DNA from: Qingrenia yutianensis
GTDB taxonomy: Bacteria > Bacillota > Clostridia > UMGS1810
Direction of reading: 5' to 3'
NCBI RefSeq assembly: GCF_014385105.1
Contig: NZ_JACRTE010000003.1
Coordinates: forward strand, 198,891-262,890
Length of the DNA: 64,000 nt
Position numbers and translations under genes: made by a program. A model generated the notes under the pieces. That model searched no databases. It was not told where the DNA came from and saw only the letters and a program-made list of their open reading frames with translations. This document shows positions 41,517-50,503 of the stretch, in pieces; positions within the stretch are counted from its first letter, which is position 1, and every line of letters begins with the position of its first letter.

Positions 41517-42149
41517 CTAAAATACAACCTCACAGCGGTATATCGGCTGACCTTTTTCCGAAAAAAGCTTTTCGTATTCGGTCATAACATTGCCCTCAAA
41601 TCCGCTTTTATGAAGATTTAAAGTGATGTTTTTCATATTAAGCCCGAAATCCGCAAACGAATTTAAGGAAAACTCAAAAAGGTCTGTGTTGTCGGTTTTA
41701 AAATGAAGCTCACCGCCGTCTTTTAAAATGTTTTTGTAAATTTCAAGAAAATTCTTATGCGTGAGCCGTCTTTTTGCCTGACGGTTTTTCTTCCACGGGT
41801 CGCAGAAATTTATATAAATCCTGTCAAAAACCTTTCCGCGCTCAAAATCGGCAAAATTGTTCGCGTCGCCGGCAAAAAACTTCACGTTTTTTATGTTCTC
41901 ATTTTTGATTTTCTCTGCGGCGAGAAGCAAAACGTCAAGATTTTTTTCCGCGGCAAGAAAGTTTATGTTCGGGTTAAGTTTTGCCGTTTCGGTGATGAAC
42001 CGGCCTTTTCCGCACCCTATTTCAAGGTGCACGGGGTTGTCGTTGTCAAACAGCTTTTCCTCTGTTTTAATTTTTTCAAAATCGTTTATAATAAAGTCCG
42101 CGCACGCATTAAGACGGTCGTCGCGGTGCTTTTTCTTTCTCATTCGCAT
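41517..42149 (-). CDS. trmB: tRNA (guanine-N7)-methyltransferase
   Basis: A 210-residue SAM-dependent methyltransferase. Motif I is LEIGCGKGRFI (about residues 42-52); NFCDPWKKNRQAKRRL is the TrmB signature, and ELHFKTDNTDLFE follows. It makes m7G46 in tRNA variable loops. The ATG at 42149 has AAAAGGAAA before it; the upstream in-frame ATG at 42230 lies in a region without family similarity. Confidence 0.95.
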   Translation of the reverse strand: MRMRKKKHRDDRLNACADFIINDFEKIKTEEKLFDNDNPVHLEIGCGKGRFITETAKLNPNINFLAAEKNLDVLLLAAEKIKNENIKNVKFFAGDANNFADFERGKVFDRIYINFCDPWKKNRQAKRRLTHKNFLEIYKNILKDGGELHFKTDNTDLFEFSLNSFADFGLNMKNITLNLHKSGFEGNVMTEYEKLFSEKGQPIYRCEVVF

Positions 42150-42271
42150 AAATATTTTTTCCTTTTCGCTTGTTTTGTTAAGTATAACACCTGCGCAGAA
42201 AAATGTCAACATATTGACTTTAAAACGCAAAAAGACTATAATTATTACAGAACTTTATAAGGACTGATAAA

Positions 42272-44542
42272 ATGCAAGGCGCACCGCTTGAAAGCTACGT
42301 CGGCGAGATTGCCGAAATTATATATCAAAACGAGGACAACGGCTATACAATCGCGGAATTTGAAACAAAGGACATTATGTTTACCGCGGTCGGATATATG
42401 CCGTCGGTCAGTGCGGGCGAACGGCTTAAAATATCGGGAAAATGGGTTGAACACCACACCTATGGCGAGCAGTTTAAAATTGAGGTTTACGAAAAGTGCG
42501 CGCCGAAGGGCGAGGGCGCGATTTTGAGGTATCTTTCGAGCGGAATTATTTCGGGCGTTCGCGAGGCGACGGCGAAAAAAATTGTGGAAAAATTCGGCGA
42601 AGATACGCTTGATGTTATAGAAAACCACCCGTTAAAACTTGCCGAAATAAAGGGCATAAGCGCGCAGAAAGCGGTGCTTATAAGCCAAAGCTATATAGAA
42701 AAAATGGGCGCGTCGACGCTGGTTATGTTTTTACAGCAGTATTCCGTTTCGGTAAATCTTGCCGCGAAAATTTACAAAAAAATCGGCTCGGGCGCGGTGG
42801 ATTTTATAAAGAAAAATCCGTATATTCTGTGCGACGAAATAGACGGCGTGGGTTTTAAAACCGCCGACAGTATCGCGCTTTCTATGGGATTTTCAAAAAC
42901 AAACGCCGGAAGAATTAAATCGGGCACGCTGTATGCGTTAAAGCTCAACACAACTTTCGGACATACCTATCTTCCGCGGAATATCCTGGTTTCGGAGGCA
43001 ACCCGTCTTTTGGAGGCGGACAGCGCCGAGGTGGAATTTGCCGTTGAGTCGCTCATTATTCAGGGACTTATCATCAGCGAAAAAACGGACGTCGAGGAGA
43101 GAATTTACACATATGCGCACCACTGCGCCGAAAAATATGTTGCCGAAAAAATGCGCGATGTTGCGGGCGTTTACTTTGAAGAGGACGACGCGTCGCTTTT
43201 AAAACAGATTGAACGAATAGAAAAATATCAGAATATCAGCCTTGCGCAAAACCAGAAAAGCGCGGTTATGAACGCGGTAAAATGCGGTGCAAGCATAATA
43301 ACGGGCGGACCGGGAACGGGAAAAACCACTATTATAAACACGGTTTTGGAACTTTTTAAAATGCGCGGACTAAAATGTGCGCTTACCGCGCCGACGGGCA
43401 GAGCCGCAAAGCGTATGGCGCAAATCTGCGGTATGGAGGCAAAAACGATACACCGTCTTTTGGGTGCAGGCTATTCCGACGGCGACGATAATCTTACATT
43501 CTGCGCGGACGAGGAAAATCCGCTCGCGTACGACGTTGTGATTGTGGACGAGATGTCTATGGTGGATATTCTGCTTATGCAAAGCCTTTTAAAAGCGGTA
43601 AAGCACGGCAAACGCCTTATTATGGCAGGCGACGTAAATCAGCTCCCGTCTGTGGGTCCGGGCAACGTTTTAAAGGATATTATAAAAAGCGGAATTGTTA
43701 AAACTACCTATCTTACCGAAATTTTCAGACAGGCTGAAAAAAGTATGATTGTTGTGAACGCGCACAAAATCATACACGGTGAAATGCCCGTATACAACGG
43801 CAAAAACACCGATTTTTTCTTTGCAAATCTTCCCGACGCAAACCGCGGTTCGGACTATATAATTTCGCTTGTCACCGACAAGCTTGTGAGAAAATATGAC
43901 GTTTCGCCGTTTGACATTCAGGTGCTCTCGCCGTATAAAAAAGGCATTGCAGGCATTATAAACTTAAACGCAAAATTACAGGAAAAAATCAATCCGTTTG
44001 ACATAAAGAAAAATCAAAAGGATTTCGGCGATATAACCTTCCGCGAGGGCGACAAGGTTATGCAGAACCGAAACAATTACGACATCAAGTGGACGGACAC
44101 CGAAACGGGCGAGGAGGGAAGCGGTGTTTTCAACGGCGATGTCGGGTATATTCAGTTTATAAATCATTCGCTTAAAAATATGACGGTGATTATGGACGAA
44201 AAAAGTGTGGTTTACGATTTTAAAAATCTGGACGAGCTTGACCTTGCGTATGCTATAACGGTGCATAAATCGCAGGGCAGTGAGTTTAAAATTGTTGTTA
44301 TCCCAGTGTATGACGGGCCGTATATGCTTCTTAACAGAAATCTTTTATACACCGCGGTGACGAGGGCAAAAAACGTTGCGGTGCTGGTGGGGAGCGAAAA
44401 TATCATACGGAAAATGATTGACAACAACAAGGAAACAAGGCGCTATTCGGGGCTTTGCGATTTTCTTATAAGAGGTGACACTAAAGTTGACATCGGAGCA
44501 AACGGCGAAAATTTTAAAGACGGTAAAGGAAGCCTTTCTTAA
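42272..44542 (+). CDS. recD2: RecD2 family ATP-dependent DNA helicase
   Basis: A 756-residue SF1B helicase, the usual RecD2 size. N-terminal OB-like domain (VGEIAEIIYQNEDNGYTIAEF, in parts) and helix-hairpin-helix segment; Walker A GGPGTGKTT at 345-353; Walker B VVIVDEMSM; GDVNQLPSVGPGN; FREGDKVMQNRNNY in the C-terminal domain; and AITVHKSQGSEF near the end. It unwinds DNA 5' to 3' in repair, without RecBC. It overlaps comF by 68 bp. Confidence 0.95.
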   Translation: MQGAPLESYVGEIAEIIYQNEDNGYTIAEFETKDIMFTAVGYMPSVSAGERLKISGKWVEHHTYGEQFKIEVYEKCAPKGEGAILRYLSSGIISGVREATAKKIVEKFGEDTLDVIENHPLKLAEIKGISAQKAVLISQSYIEKMGASTLVMFLQQYSVSVNLAAKIYKKIGSGAVDFIKKNPYILCDEIDGVGFKTADSIALSMGFSKTNAGRIKSGTLYALKLNTTFGHTYLPRNILVSEATRLLEADSAEVEFAVESLIIQGLIISEKTDVEERIYTYAHHCAEKYVAEKMRDVAGVYFEEDDASLLKQIERIEKYQNISLAQNQKSAVMNAVKCGASIITGGPGTGKTTIINTVLELFKMRGLKCALTAPTGRAAKRMAQICGMEAKTIHRLLGAGYSDGDDNLTFCADEENPLAYDVVIVDEMSMVDILLMQSLLKAVKHGKRLIMAGDVNQLPSVGPGNVLKDIIKSGIVKTTYLTEIFRQAEKSMIVVNAHKIIHGEMPVYNGKNTDFFFANLPDANRGSDYIISLVTDKLVRKYDVSPFDIQVLSPYKKGIAGIINLNAKLQEKINPFDIKKNQKDFGDITFREGDKVMQNRNNYDIKWTDTETGEEGSGVFNGDVGYIQFINHSLKNMTVIMDEKSVVYDFKNLDELDLAYAITVHKSQGSEFKIVVIPVYDGPYMLLNRNLLYTAVTRAKNVAVLVGSENIIRKMIDNNKETRRYSGLCDFLIRGDTKVDIGANGENFKDGKGSLS

Positions 44543-45260
44543 CATATTCTTTCCCAAAAAGTGCGTTTACTGCGGTAAAATTCTCGGCTACAAGTCAAAT
44601 TTGAGCCTATGTTTACAGTGCGCCGGAAAATGTATGACGCGCGAGAAACCTCTGCGCGATTTTGAAACAAAATATTTCGACTCTGCGCTGTGTGCGTCGT
44701 ATTACGAAAAGCATATGAGAAACGCAATTCTCAATTTTAAATTTCACGCAGTGACGTATCTTGCGCCTACTTTTGCGCATATTCTGCTTTTAAAGCTGAA
44801 AGAGGATTTCCGCTTTGCGTATGCGGACATCATCACGTGCGTTCCGCTCGGCAGGGCGCGTCTTGCAAAAAGAGGCTACAATCAGTCGGAGCTTGTCGCA
44901 CGCGAAGCGTCAAAGTCGCTTTCGGGCGAGTTTATAAGCAATCTGCTCTTTAAGGTTAAAGATGTTCCTCCGCTTTCCAAAATGACGGCGGCAAAAAGGC
45001 GCAGAGCGGTTAAGAACGCGTATAAATTCAACAACAATTTTGACATAAGAGGCAAAACCGTGTTGCTTATAGACGATATTTTCACCACGGGCGCGACGGT
45101 TAACGAGTGCGCGCGTATTTTAAAGCTTAACGGCGCAAAGAGTGTTTTTGCAATGTGCGTATGCGAAACACGGCAAAAAGGTTTGTTTGAAAACGATTTA
45201 CATAAGGAGAATTTTGATGAAAGAAAAAATTTATACAATTCCGATAAACGACGCGTTTGA
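44475..45260 (+). CDS. ComF family protein
   Basis: A protein of up to 261 residues with an N-terminal zinc finger (CVYCGK and CLQCAGKC) and a C-terminal phosphoribosyltransferase-like domain; the PRPP loop is VLLIDDIFTTGAT. ComF proteins take part in DNA uptake or handling in naturally transformable bacteria, but are widespread elsewhere. The start is uncertain: GTG 44475 (AGAGGTGA) or a later TTG would both lie inside recD2. The C-terminus overlaps the next gene by 44 bp. Confidence 0.88.
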   Translation: MTLKLTSEQTAKILKTVKEAFLNIFFPKKCVYCGKILGYKSNLSLCLQCAGKCMTREKPLRDFETKYFDSALCASYYEKHMRNAILNFKFHAVTYLAPTFAHILLLKLKEDFRFAYADIITCVPLGRARLAKRGYNQSELVAREASKSLSGEFISNLLFKVKDVPPLSKMTAAKRRRAVKNAYKFNNNFDIRGKTVLLIDDIFTTGATVNECARILKLNGAKSVFAMCVCETRQKGLFENDLHKENFDERKNLYNSDKRRV

Positions 45261-45948
45261 CAAAAACTGCGAATGTGCGGTGTGCGCCTTTATGCGTGAG
45301 GAGGAAAAAAAGCTTATCGACTACACAGTCGGCGCGAGTATGATGGAGCCGGACGTGCGCGAGGTGACAAACAAAAAAGGCTTTTGCAAAAAGCATTTTA
45401 ACGATATTTTCAACACGCCGAACAAATTGAGCTGTGCGCTTGTAACCCAGACGCATATGGAGGAAATCATAAAAAATTTAAAACTCGGCAATGAGAAAAT
45501 CGAAAAGACGGAAAAGGGATTTTTCAAGAAAAAGGACGGCTTTGACACGGCGCTTTTGTCGGAAACTGCGGATATAGAGAAGCTTAATTCGTCCTGTGCG
45601 GTGTGTGACAGGCTTGATGATATTCTTGATAAATTTTTGCAAAATCTCATTTATCTTTACGAAACCGAGCCGGAATTTAAGGAGAAATTTTTAAATTCAA
45701 AGGGATTTTGCCTGCCCCATTTTGAAAAGCTTTTAAAGTCGGCGTCAAAACATTTGAAAGGCGCAAAAAAAGAGAAATTTGCGCACGAAATTTATAAAAT
45801 CGAAATCGAGCATCTCGAGCGCAACCTCGGTGACCTTAAGAATTTTATAAAAAAATTCGACCACCGGTACATAAACACCGAATTTGAAAATTCGCGCGAC
45901 GCACTTTCACGTTCGGCGCAGAAAATTTCGGGTTATTTTGATGAATAA
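45217..45948 (+). CDS. DUF6062 family protein
   Basis: A 243-residue protein. Two halves each carry cysteine/histidine patterns: CECAVCAFM then GFCKKHF, and CAVCDRL then GFCLPHFEKLL, matching the DUF6062 layout and suggesting two metal or cofactor sites. It is otherwise helical and Lys/Glu-rich. Function unknown. The ATG at 45217 follows AAGGAG; the longer frame from 45142 runs into comF and is rejected. Confidence 0.85.
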   Translation: MKEKIYTIPINDAFDKNCECAVCAFMREEEKKLIDYTVGASMMEPDVREVTNKKGFCKKHFNDIFNTPNKLSCALVTQTHMEEIIKNLKLGNEKIEKTEKGFFKKKDGFDTALLSETADIEKLNSSCAVCDRLDDILDKFLQNLIYLYETEPEFKEKFLNSKGFCLPHFEKLLKSASKHLKGAKKEKFAHEIYKIEIEHLERNLGDLKNFIKKFDHRYINTEFENSRDALSRSAQKISGYFDE

Positions 45949-45952
45949 ATTT

Positions 45953-46111
45953 TTAAAAATCTCCGAGCGTTTTTGCAATGCTTTCGGAGATTTTTTTATT
46001 TACAAATTTTTTCAGCTCCGCGTTTTCCTTATATTCGCGCGGTGTGTAAATTTTTTCGTCGGACAGATCTTTAATATGCACGGTTTTGCAGAGAATTTTT
46101 GATTTTTTCAT
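45953..46111 (-). CDS. Small protein, 52 residues, divergent from the recombinase
   Basis: Minus-strand ATG 46111 to TAA 45953, with ribosome site GGGGTGAG. The product begins MKKSKILCKTVHIKDL and contains SDEKIYTPREYKEN and a Lys-rich helix. No family is recognised. It sits divergently beside the serine recombinase; a directionality factor is possible but cannot be shown. Its last codons form one arm of a hairpin shared with the DUF6062 terminator. Confidence 0.6.
   Translation of the reverse strand: MKKSKILCKTVHIKDLSDEKIYTPREYKENAELKKFVNKKISESIAKTLGDF
45955..45995 (+). terminator. Terminator after the recD2-comF-DUF6062 unit
   Basis: AAAAATCTCCGA (45955-45966) / TCGGAGATTTTT (45984-45995), then TT. 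The hairpin overlaps the 3' end of the small minus-strand gene at 45953-46111. Confidence 0.85.
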
Positions 46112-46200
46112 TATCTCACCCCGTTTATGCTATGTTTTTCCGCCATTTTGTGTTACACATTTTCGGTTTGAAAATATAATACATTAAGGGGAGGTTGCAT

Positions 46201-47586
46201 ATGAAAGAGAAAAAATATGCGGCGGCATACATAAGGGTGTCGACCGACGACCAGATTGAATACAGTCCCGACAGCCAGATGAAGTGCATTGCCGAATTTG
46301 CGCAAAAAAACGGATATATTCTGCCGGAGGAATTTGTTTTTCAGGACGACGGAATAAGCGGACGGAGCGCGAAAAAGCGTCCTGCGTTCAACAGAATGAT
46401 TGCCGAAAGCAAGCGCAAACCGACGCCGTTTGACGCCGTGTTGGTGTGGAAATTTTCGCGTTTTGCACGCAATCAGGAGGAGAGCATTTTTTATAAATCT
46501 ATGCTTAAGAAAAATAAAATAGAGGTGATAAGCATTTCCGAACCCGTCACCGACGGCCCGTTCGGCGGCCTTATCGAGCGTATTATCGAGTGGTCGGACG
46601 AATATTACAGCATACGTCTTTCTGGCGAGGTCAAACGCGGTATGAACGAAAAAGCGTCGCGCGGCGAGGCGGTGACGATAGCGCCGTACGGCTATAAAAT
46701 GGCGGATAAAAAGTATGTTGCGGACGAAAAAGAAGCTGAAATTGTGCGGTATATTTTCAGCGAATTTGCAAACGGCGCGTCCTACCGTGACATTGCAATG
46801 CGCCTTAACGCGATGGGCGCGAAAACGCATCGTTTGAACCCGTTTGAGGGGCGCACGGTGGAGTATATTATAAATAATCCCGTTTATATCGGCAAAATTC
46901 GGTGGAGCTTAAACGGCGGTGACGTGTGCGGAATACATACGCCGATTGTGTCAGCCGAGCAGTGGGAGAGGGCGCAGAGCGAGGCGCTGCGCAAAAAAAA
47001 TATGTATAAACCGTGCGCAAAAAAGTCAGTTAACGGAAACGTTCTGCAAGGGATAATGCGGTGTTCGTCGTGCGGAGGAACGCTTATAAAAACGGGCGAA
47101 TATCTGCAATGCGGAAAATATACAAAGGGTGTGTGCAAGGTGTCGCACAGTATTCCGTATAAAACCGCGGTACAGGCGGTGATTGAGCATATCGGCGCGG
47201 AGTTTGAAACGGGCGGATTTGGGATTAAAAAGCGTCGGACTGACGAAAATGAGGAAAAATATTTTGCTGATTTAATTAAAAAGGAGCAGAAAAAGCTTGA
47301 TTTGGTGAAGAAAGCGTACGAAAACGAGATTGACACGCTGGAGGAGTATAAGCAGAACAAGGCGCGGATTTTAAAAACGGTTGAGAGCCTTAAAATTAAA
47401 CTTGACGGCGCGGAAAAACGCGGTAAAAACACGGAAAACGCGAATAAAAAGTACGAAAATTTAACTGCCGTGATGTGCGATGAAAAAATTCCCGATGATG
47501 TGAAAAATAAAATTCTGCGCTCATTTGTAGATAAAATTGTGTATGATAAGCACGAAAAAAGTTTTGATTTCTATTATTATTTTTAA
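46201..47586 (+). CDS. Large serine recombinase
   Basis: A 461-residue site-specific recombinase. Resolvase domain 1-150 with catalytic Ser14 (YIRVSTDDQ), FQDDGISGRSAKKRPAF and VLVWKFSRFARNQEES; recombinase domain about 155-265; zinc ribbon CSSCGG...CGKYTKGVC (about 280-310); coiled-coil about 345-420. ATG 46201 follows AGGGGAGG. A TATAAT (46175-46180) pairs only with a weak -35 (GTTACA). The gene ends 11 bp before cotJC-derived sequence, so it sits at the edge of an inserted element. SpoIVCA-like recombinases that remove such elements in sporulating cells are relatives. Confidence 0.93.
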   Translation: MKEKKYAAAYIRVSTDDQIEYSPDSQMKCIAEFAQKNGYILPEEFVFQDDGISGRSAKKRPAFNRMIAESKRKPTPFDAVLVWKFSRFARNQEESIFYKSMLKKNKIEVISISEPVTDGPFGGLIERIIEWSDEYYSIRLSGEVKRGMNEKASRGEAVTIAPYGYKMADKKYVADEKEAEIVRYIFSEFANGASYRDIAMRLNAMGAKTHRLNPFEGRTVEYIINNPVYIGKIRWSLNGGDVCGIHTPIVSAEQWERAQSEALRKKNMYKPCAKKSVNGNVLQGIMRCSSCGGTLIKTGEYLQCGKYTKGVCKVSHSIPYKTAVQAVIEHIGAEFETGGFGIKKRRTDENEEKYFADLIKKEQKKLDLVKKAYENEIDTLEEYKQNKARILKTVESLKIKLDGAEKRGKNTENANKKYENLTAVMCDEKIPDDVKNKILRSFVDKIVYDKHEKSFDFYYYF

Positions 47587-47596
47587 TTTTTATACC

Positions 47597-48121
47597 TTCG
47601 CGCAGTCGGGCGGTCCCGACGGTGAACTCAGCGCGTCACTGCGCTACCTTTCGCAGAGATACACTATGCCCACCGCGCAGACTAAAGGTATTTTGAATGA
47701 TATAGGCACAGAGGAGCTTGCGCACCTTGAAATGGTAGGCGCGATTGTGTATCAGCTGACGCGCGATTTGGACTCCAAAATCGTAAAAGAGTCGGGCTTC
47801 GGCGATTATTTTATAAATCATTCGACGGGTGTTTACCCTGCGAACAGCAACGGTTCGCCGTTTAACGCCTTTTGTCTTGCGGTTTCGGGCGACCCGATCA
47901 CCGACCTCAACGAGGATTTGGCGGCAGAACAAAAGGCGCGCGCAACATACGACAATATTTTGCGTTTGTCCGACGACCCCGACGTAAACGACGTTATAAA
48001 ATTCCTCCGTGCGCGCGAAGTTGTGCATTACCAGCGCTTCGGTGAAGCGTTACGCTTACTCGAAGAGGATTTGCGTCCCAAAAAGACGGGAGTCGGAATG
48101 AAAGACTGCGATAATAAATAA
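47597..48121 (+). pseudogene. cotJC: cotJC (manganese catalase spore coat protein), 5' part missing
   Basis: The frame from FAQSGGPDGEL to the stop matches CotJC, which normally has about 25-30 more N-terminal residues before GGPDGEL. In the open frame that begins in the 3' end of the recombinase (TTG 47537), all five expected Mn ligands are kept: Glu30, Glu60, His63 (TEELAH), Glu131 (AAEQKA) and His164 (VVHYQ); the last two keep the 33-residue spacing of Mn catalases. The residues before FAQS are recombinase DNA read in another frame, with no ribosome site. It looks like one half of a split gene, to be rejoined by recombination, or a remnant. The missing 5' part is not in this window. Confidence 0.85.
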
Positions 48122-48201
48122 CCGCACAGAGTGTAATTTTGAAAACGGATAAAACCGCAAAACCTTAAAATCAATATTAAATTTCATAATTACAATGCAC
48201 A

Positions 48202-48234
48202 AATGCCCCCGAAACATTGGATTTCGGGGGCATT
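48202..48234. terminator. Bidirectional terminator between cotJC and DUF6472
   Basis: AATGCCCCCGAAA (48202-48214) / TTTCGGGGGCATT (48222-48234), then TTAT. Serves convergent cotJC and the minus-strand DUF6472 gene. Confidence 0.88.
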
Positions 48235-48240
48235 TTATAA

Positions 48241-48417
48241 TTACATTTGTTTTTTAACTATTGTATAATCGTCGCCGAAACGAAAATACGGACATCGGCG
48301 GTTTGACATAACGCGGTAATACTCGTCCTCGTCGATATTGGCAATGCACACATATTCGTCGTATTCCTCGTCATAGGTGTAATTCATACAATTTTCACAG
48401 CTTGTTTCAATGTTCAT
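48241..48417 (-). CDS. DUF6472 family small protein, 58 residues
   Basis: Minus-strand ATG 48417 to TAA 48241, ribosome site TGAGGTC. The product begins MNIETSCENCMNYTYDEEYD and goes on with CIANIDEDEYYRVM and NRRCPYF. The four cysteines (CxxC, then two single) and the Asp/Glu/Tyr-rich middle fit DUF6472, a Clostridia family that likely binds a metal. Function unknown. Confidence 0.82.
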   Translation of the reverse strand: MNIETSCENCMNYTYDEEYDEYVCIANIDEDEYYRVMSNRRCPYFRFGDDYTIVKKQM

Positions 48418-48533
48418 TTTAAGACCTCATTTTGATGTGATAAACTATTTTATCAAAAAAATTGGGTTCTTGTCAATAATTTTTGCATTAAAGGCGAATA
48501 ATTGTATATATTGACAGTTTGGCAAAAAAAGGG

Positions 48534-48562
48534 TAGACAATTTAATTTTTAACTGTTATAAT
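48534..48562 (+). promoter_or_regulatory. Promoter of the Na/Pi cotransporter gene
   Basis: -35 TAGACA (48534-48539), 17-bp spacer, -10 TATAAT (48557-48562) with extended TGT. A further TTGACA at 48511 has no good -10 at the right distance. Confidence 0.65.
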
Positions 48563-48621
48563 GAATATGTTGCATAAATGAACAGATTGAAAAGAACAAA
48601 TTGAATATTGGGAGAAAAGGT

Positions 48622-50397
48622 ATGGATATTTTTTCGGTTTTGACATTGATAGGCGGTTTGGCGCTCTTTCTCTACGGAATGGACAATATGGGAAGCGGTC
48701 TTAAAAAGCTCTCCGGCGGACGTCTTGAAAATATTCTCGAACGTTTAACGTCCAACAGGGCGAAAGGCTTTTTGCTCGGTCTTGCGGTTACCGCGGTAAT
48801 TCAAAGCTCGTCCGCAACTACGGTTATGCTTGTCGGATTTGTAAATTCCGGCATAATGAAGCTTTCGCAGACAATCAGCATTATTATGGGTGCGAACATC
48901 GGAACGACCGTTACAGCGTGGATTTTGAGCCTTTCGGGCATAAACGGAGAAAGCTTTTTCGTCAAAATTTTAAAGCCGTCATCGTTTACGCCTATTCTGG
49001 CGGTTATCGGCGTTATTATGACTATGTCGTCGGGCAACAGCAAAAAGCAGAATATCGGCGAAATTCTGGTAGGCTTTGCAATTTTAATGTTCGGAATGGA
49101 AACAATGAGTTCATCTATGGACGGACTTAAAGACAGCGCGGCTTTTGCAAAAATGCTCATAATGTTCTCAAATCCCGTAATGGGTATTTTGGTAGGTACG
49201 GCGCTCACGGCGATTATTCAGTCAAGCTCGGCGTCGGTCGGCATTTTGCAGGCATTGTCGCTCACGGGCACAATTCCGTTTTCAACCGCACTCCCGATTA
49301 TTCTCGGTCAGAATATCGGCACGACCATAACGCCCGTTTTATCAGCAATAAACGGCAACACAAGCTCAAAACGCGTTGCGGTGTCGTGCGTGTATATAAA
49401 AATGATTGGTGTTGTAATTTTTGCGGTGCTTTTCTATACGGTTAACGTTTTTTATCCGTTCCCGTTTATGAATTCGCATGTCAGCGCACTTTCGATTGCA
49501 ATAATTCACACAACTTTCAACATTTTCTCGACGGTAATTCTTATGCCGTTCTGTAAGAATATTGAAAAACTTGCGGTTATGTCGGTAAAATCCAAGGGCG
49601 ACGACGAGGAAAACAAGTTTGCAATGCTGGACGACCGTTTTCTTTCATCTCCGTCGTTTGCGCTCAAACACTGCCAGGAATATGTTTATCAAATGGCAGA
49701 TTTGGCGAAAGAGTCTATCGACAAGTCTATCGGTCTTATAAACAATTTTGACGCGCCTACTGCGTCGTATATCGCAAAAGCGGAAAAAGATATTGACAAG
49801 TATGAAGATAAAATCGGAACGTATCTTGTGAAGTTGAGCAGTGAAAACCTTACTCACGACGATAGCAAGGAGGCGACCGAGCTTTTGCACTGTATAGGCG
49901 ATTTTGAGCGAATGGGCGACCACGCGCTTAACATTATGCAGACGTCGGAGGAAATTAAGGACAAGAGTATTCAGTTTTCGCCCGACGCGAAAAAAGAAGT
50001 CGGGGTTATGGCGGCGGCGGTTATGGACGTTGTGGACATTACAGTTCACGCGTTCAAAGAGAAAAATTCCGAGCTTGCAACAAGGGTTGAACCGCTCGAA
50101 CAGGTCGTTGACAAGCTTAAATCCACGCTTAAATCAAATCATATCGAAAGACTTCAGCGCGGTGAATGTACCACGAATATGGGATTTGTTTTCTCGGATA
50201 TTATCACGAATTTCGAGCGCATTGCCGACCACTGTTCAAACATCGCGGTGAGTCTTATCCAGTCGGAGCACGAGGGTATTGAGGCGCACGAATATCTGCA
50301 TAATATCAAGCACGATAATTTTGCGTTTGACAATCTTTACGATGCGTATAAGAAAAAATACAGCGTCAAAAAAGTGAAAAGAGCGGACGCTCAATAA
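48622..50397 (+). CDS. Na+/phosphate cotransporter family protein with PhoU domain
   Basis: A 591-residue protein. The membrane part (about 1-315) has two inverted Na/Pi repeats, each with the QSSS signature: VIQSSSATTVM and IIQSSSASVGI, plus GANIGTTVTA and GQNIGTTITP. The C-terminal half (about 350-560) is helical with PhoU-like metal motifs (ELLHCIGDFERMGDHA and FERIADHCSN). NptA/YjbB-type proteins move phosphate with sodium; the PhoU-like tail probably regulates it. ATG 48622 follows GGGAGAAAAGG. Confidence 0.92.
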   Translation: MDIFSVLTLIGGLALFLYGMDNMGSGLKKLSGGRLENILERLTSNRAKGFLLGLAVTAVIQSSSATTVMLVGFVNSGIMKLSQTISIIMGANIGTTVTAWILSLSGINGESFFVKILKPSSFTPILAVIGVIMTMSSGNSKKQNIGEILVGFAILMFGMETMSSSMDGLKDSAAFAKMLIMFSNPVMGILVGTALTAIIQSSSASVGILQALSLTGTIPFSTALPIILGQNIGTTITPVLSAINGNTSSKRVAVSCVYIKMIGVVIFAVLFYTVNVFYPFPFMNSHVSALSIAIIHTTFNIFSTVILMPFCKNIEKLAVMSVKSKGDDEENKFAMLDDRFLSSPSFALKHCQEYVYQMADLAKESIDKSIGLINNFDAPTASYIAKAEKDIDKYEDKIGTYLVKLSSENLTHDDSKEATELLHCIGDFERMGDHALNIMQTSEEIKDKSIQFSPDAKKEVGVMAAAVMDVVDITVHAFKEKNSELATRVEPLEQVVDKLKSTLKSNHIERLQRGECTTNMGFVFSDIITNFERIADHCSNIAVSLIQSEHEGIEAHEYLHNIKHDNFAFDNLYDAYKKKYSVKKVKRADAQ

Positions 50398-50402
50398 GGC
50401 AC

Positions 50403-50432
50403 AAAACTGCGGATATTTATCCGCAGTTTTTT
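50403..50432 (+). terminator. Intrinsic terminator after the phosphate transporter gene
   Basis: AAAACTGCGGATA (50403-50415) / TATCCGCAGTTTT (50418-50430), then TT; 13-bp perfect arms with a very short loop. Confidence 0.88.
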
Positions 50433-50503
50433 AAAAATAACTTGTAAATTGAAAAAATCGGTGTATAATAAAGATATGCAAAGCAAAAGGAGCAGATTTT
50501 TTT

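Noticed and set aside
47537..47605. Taking the truncated cotJC as a full gene starting at TTG 47537
   Set aside because: The first ~20 codons are the recombinase 3' end read in another frame, with no ribosome site and no CotJC similarity.
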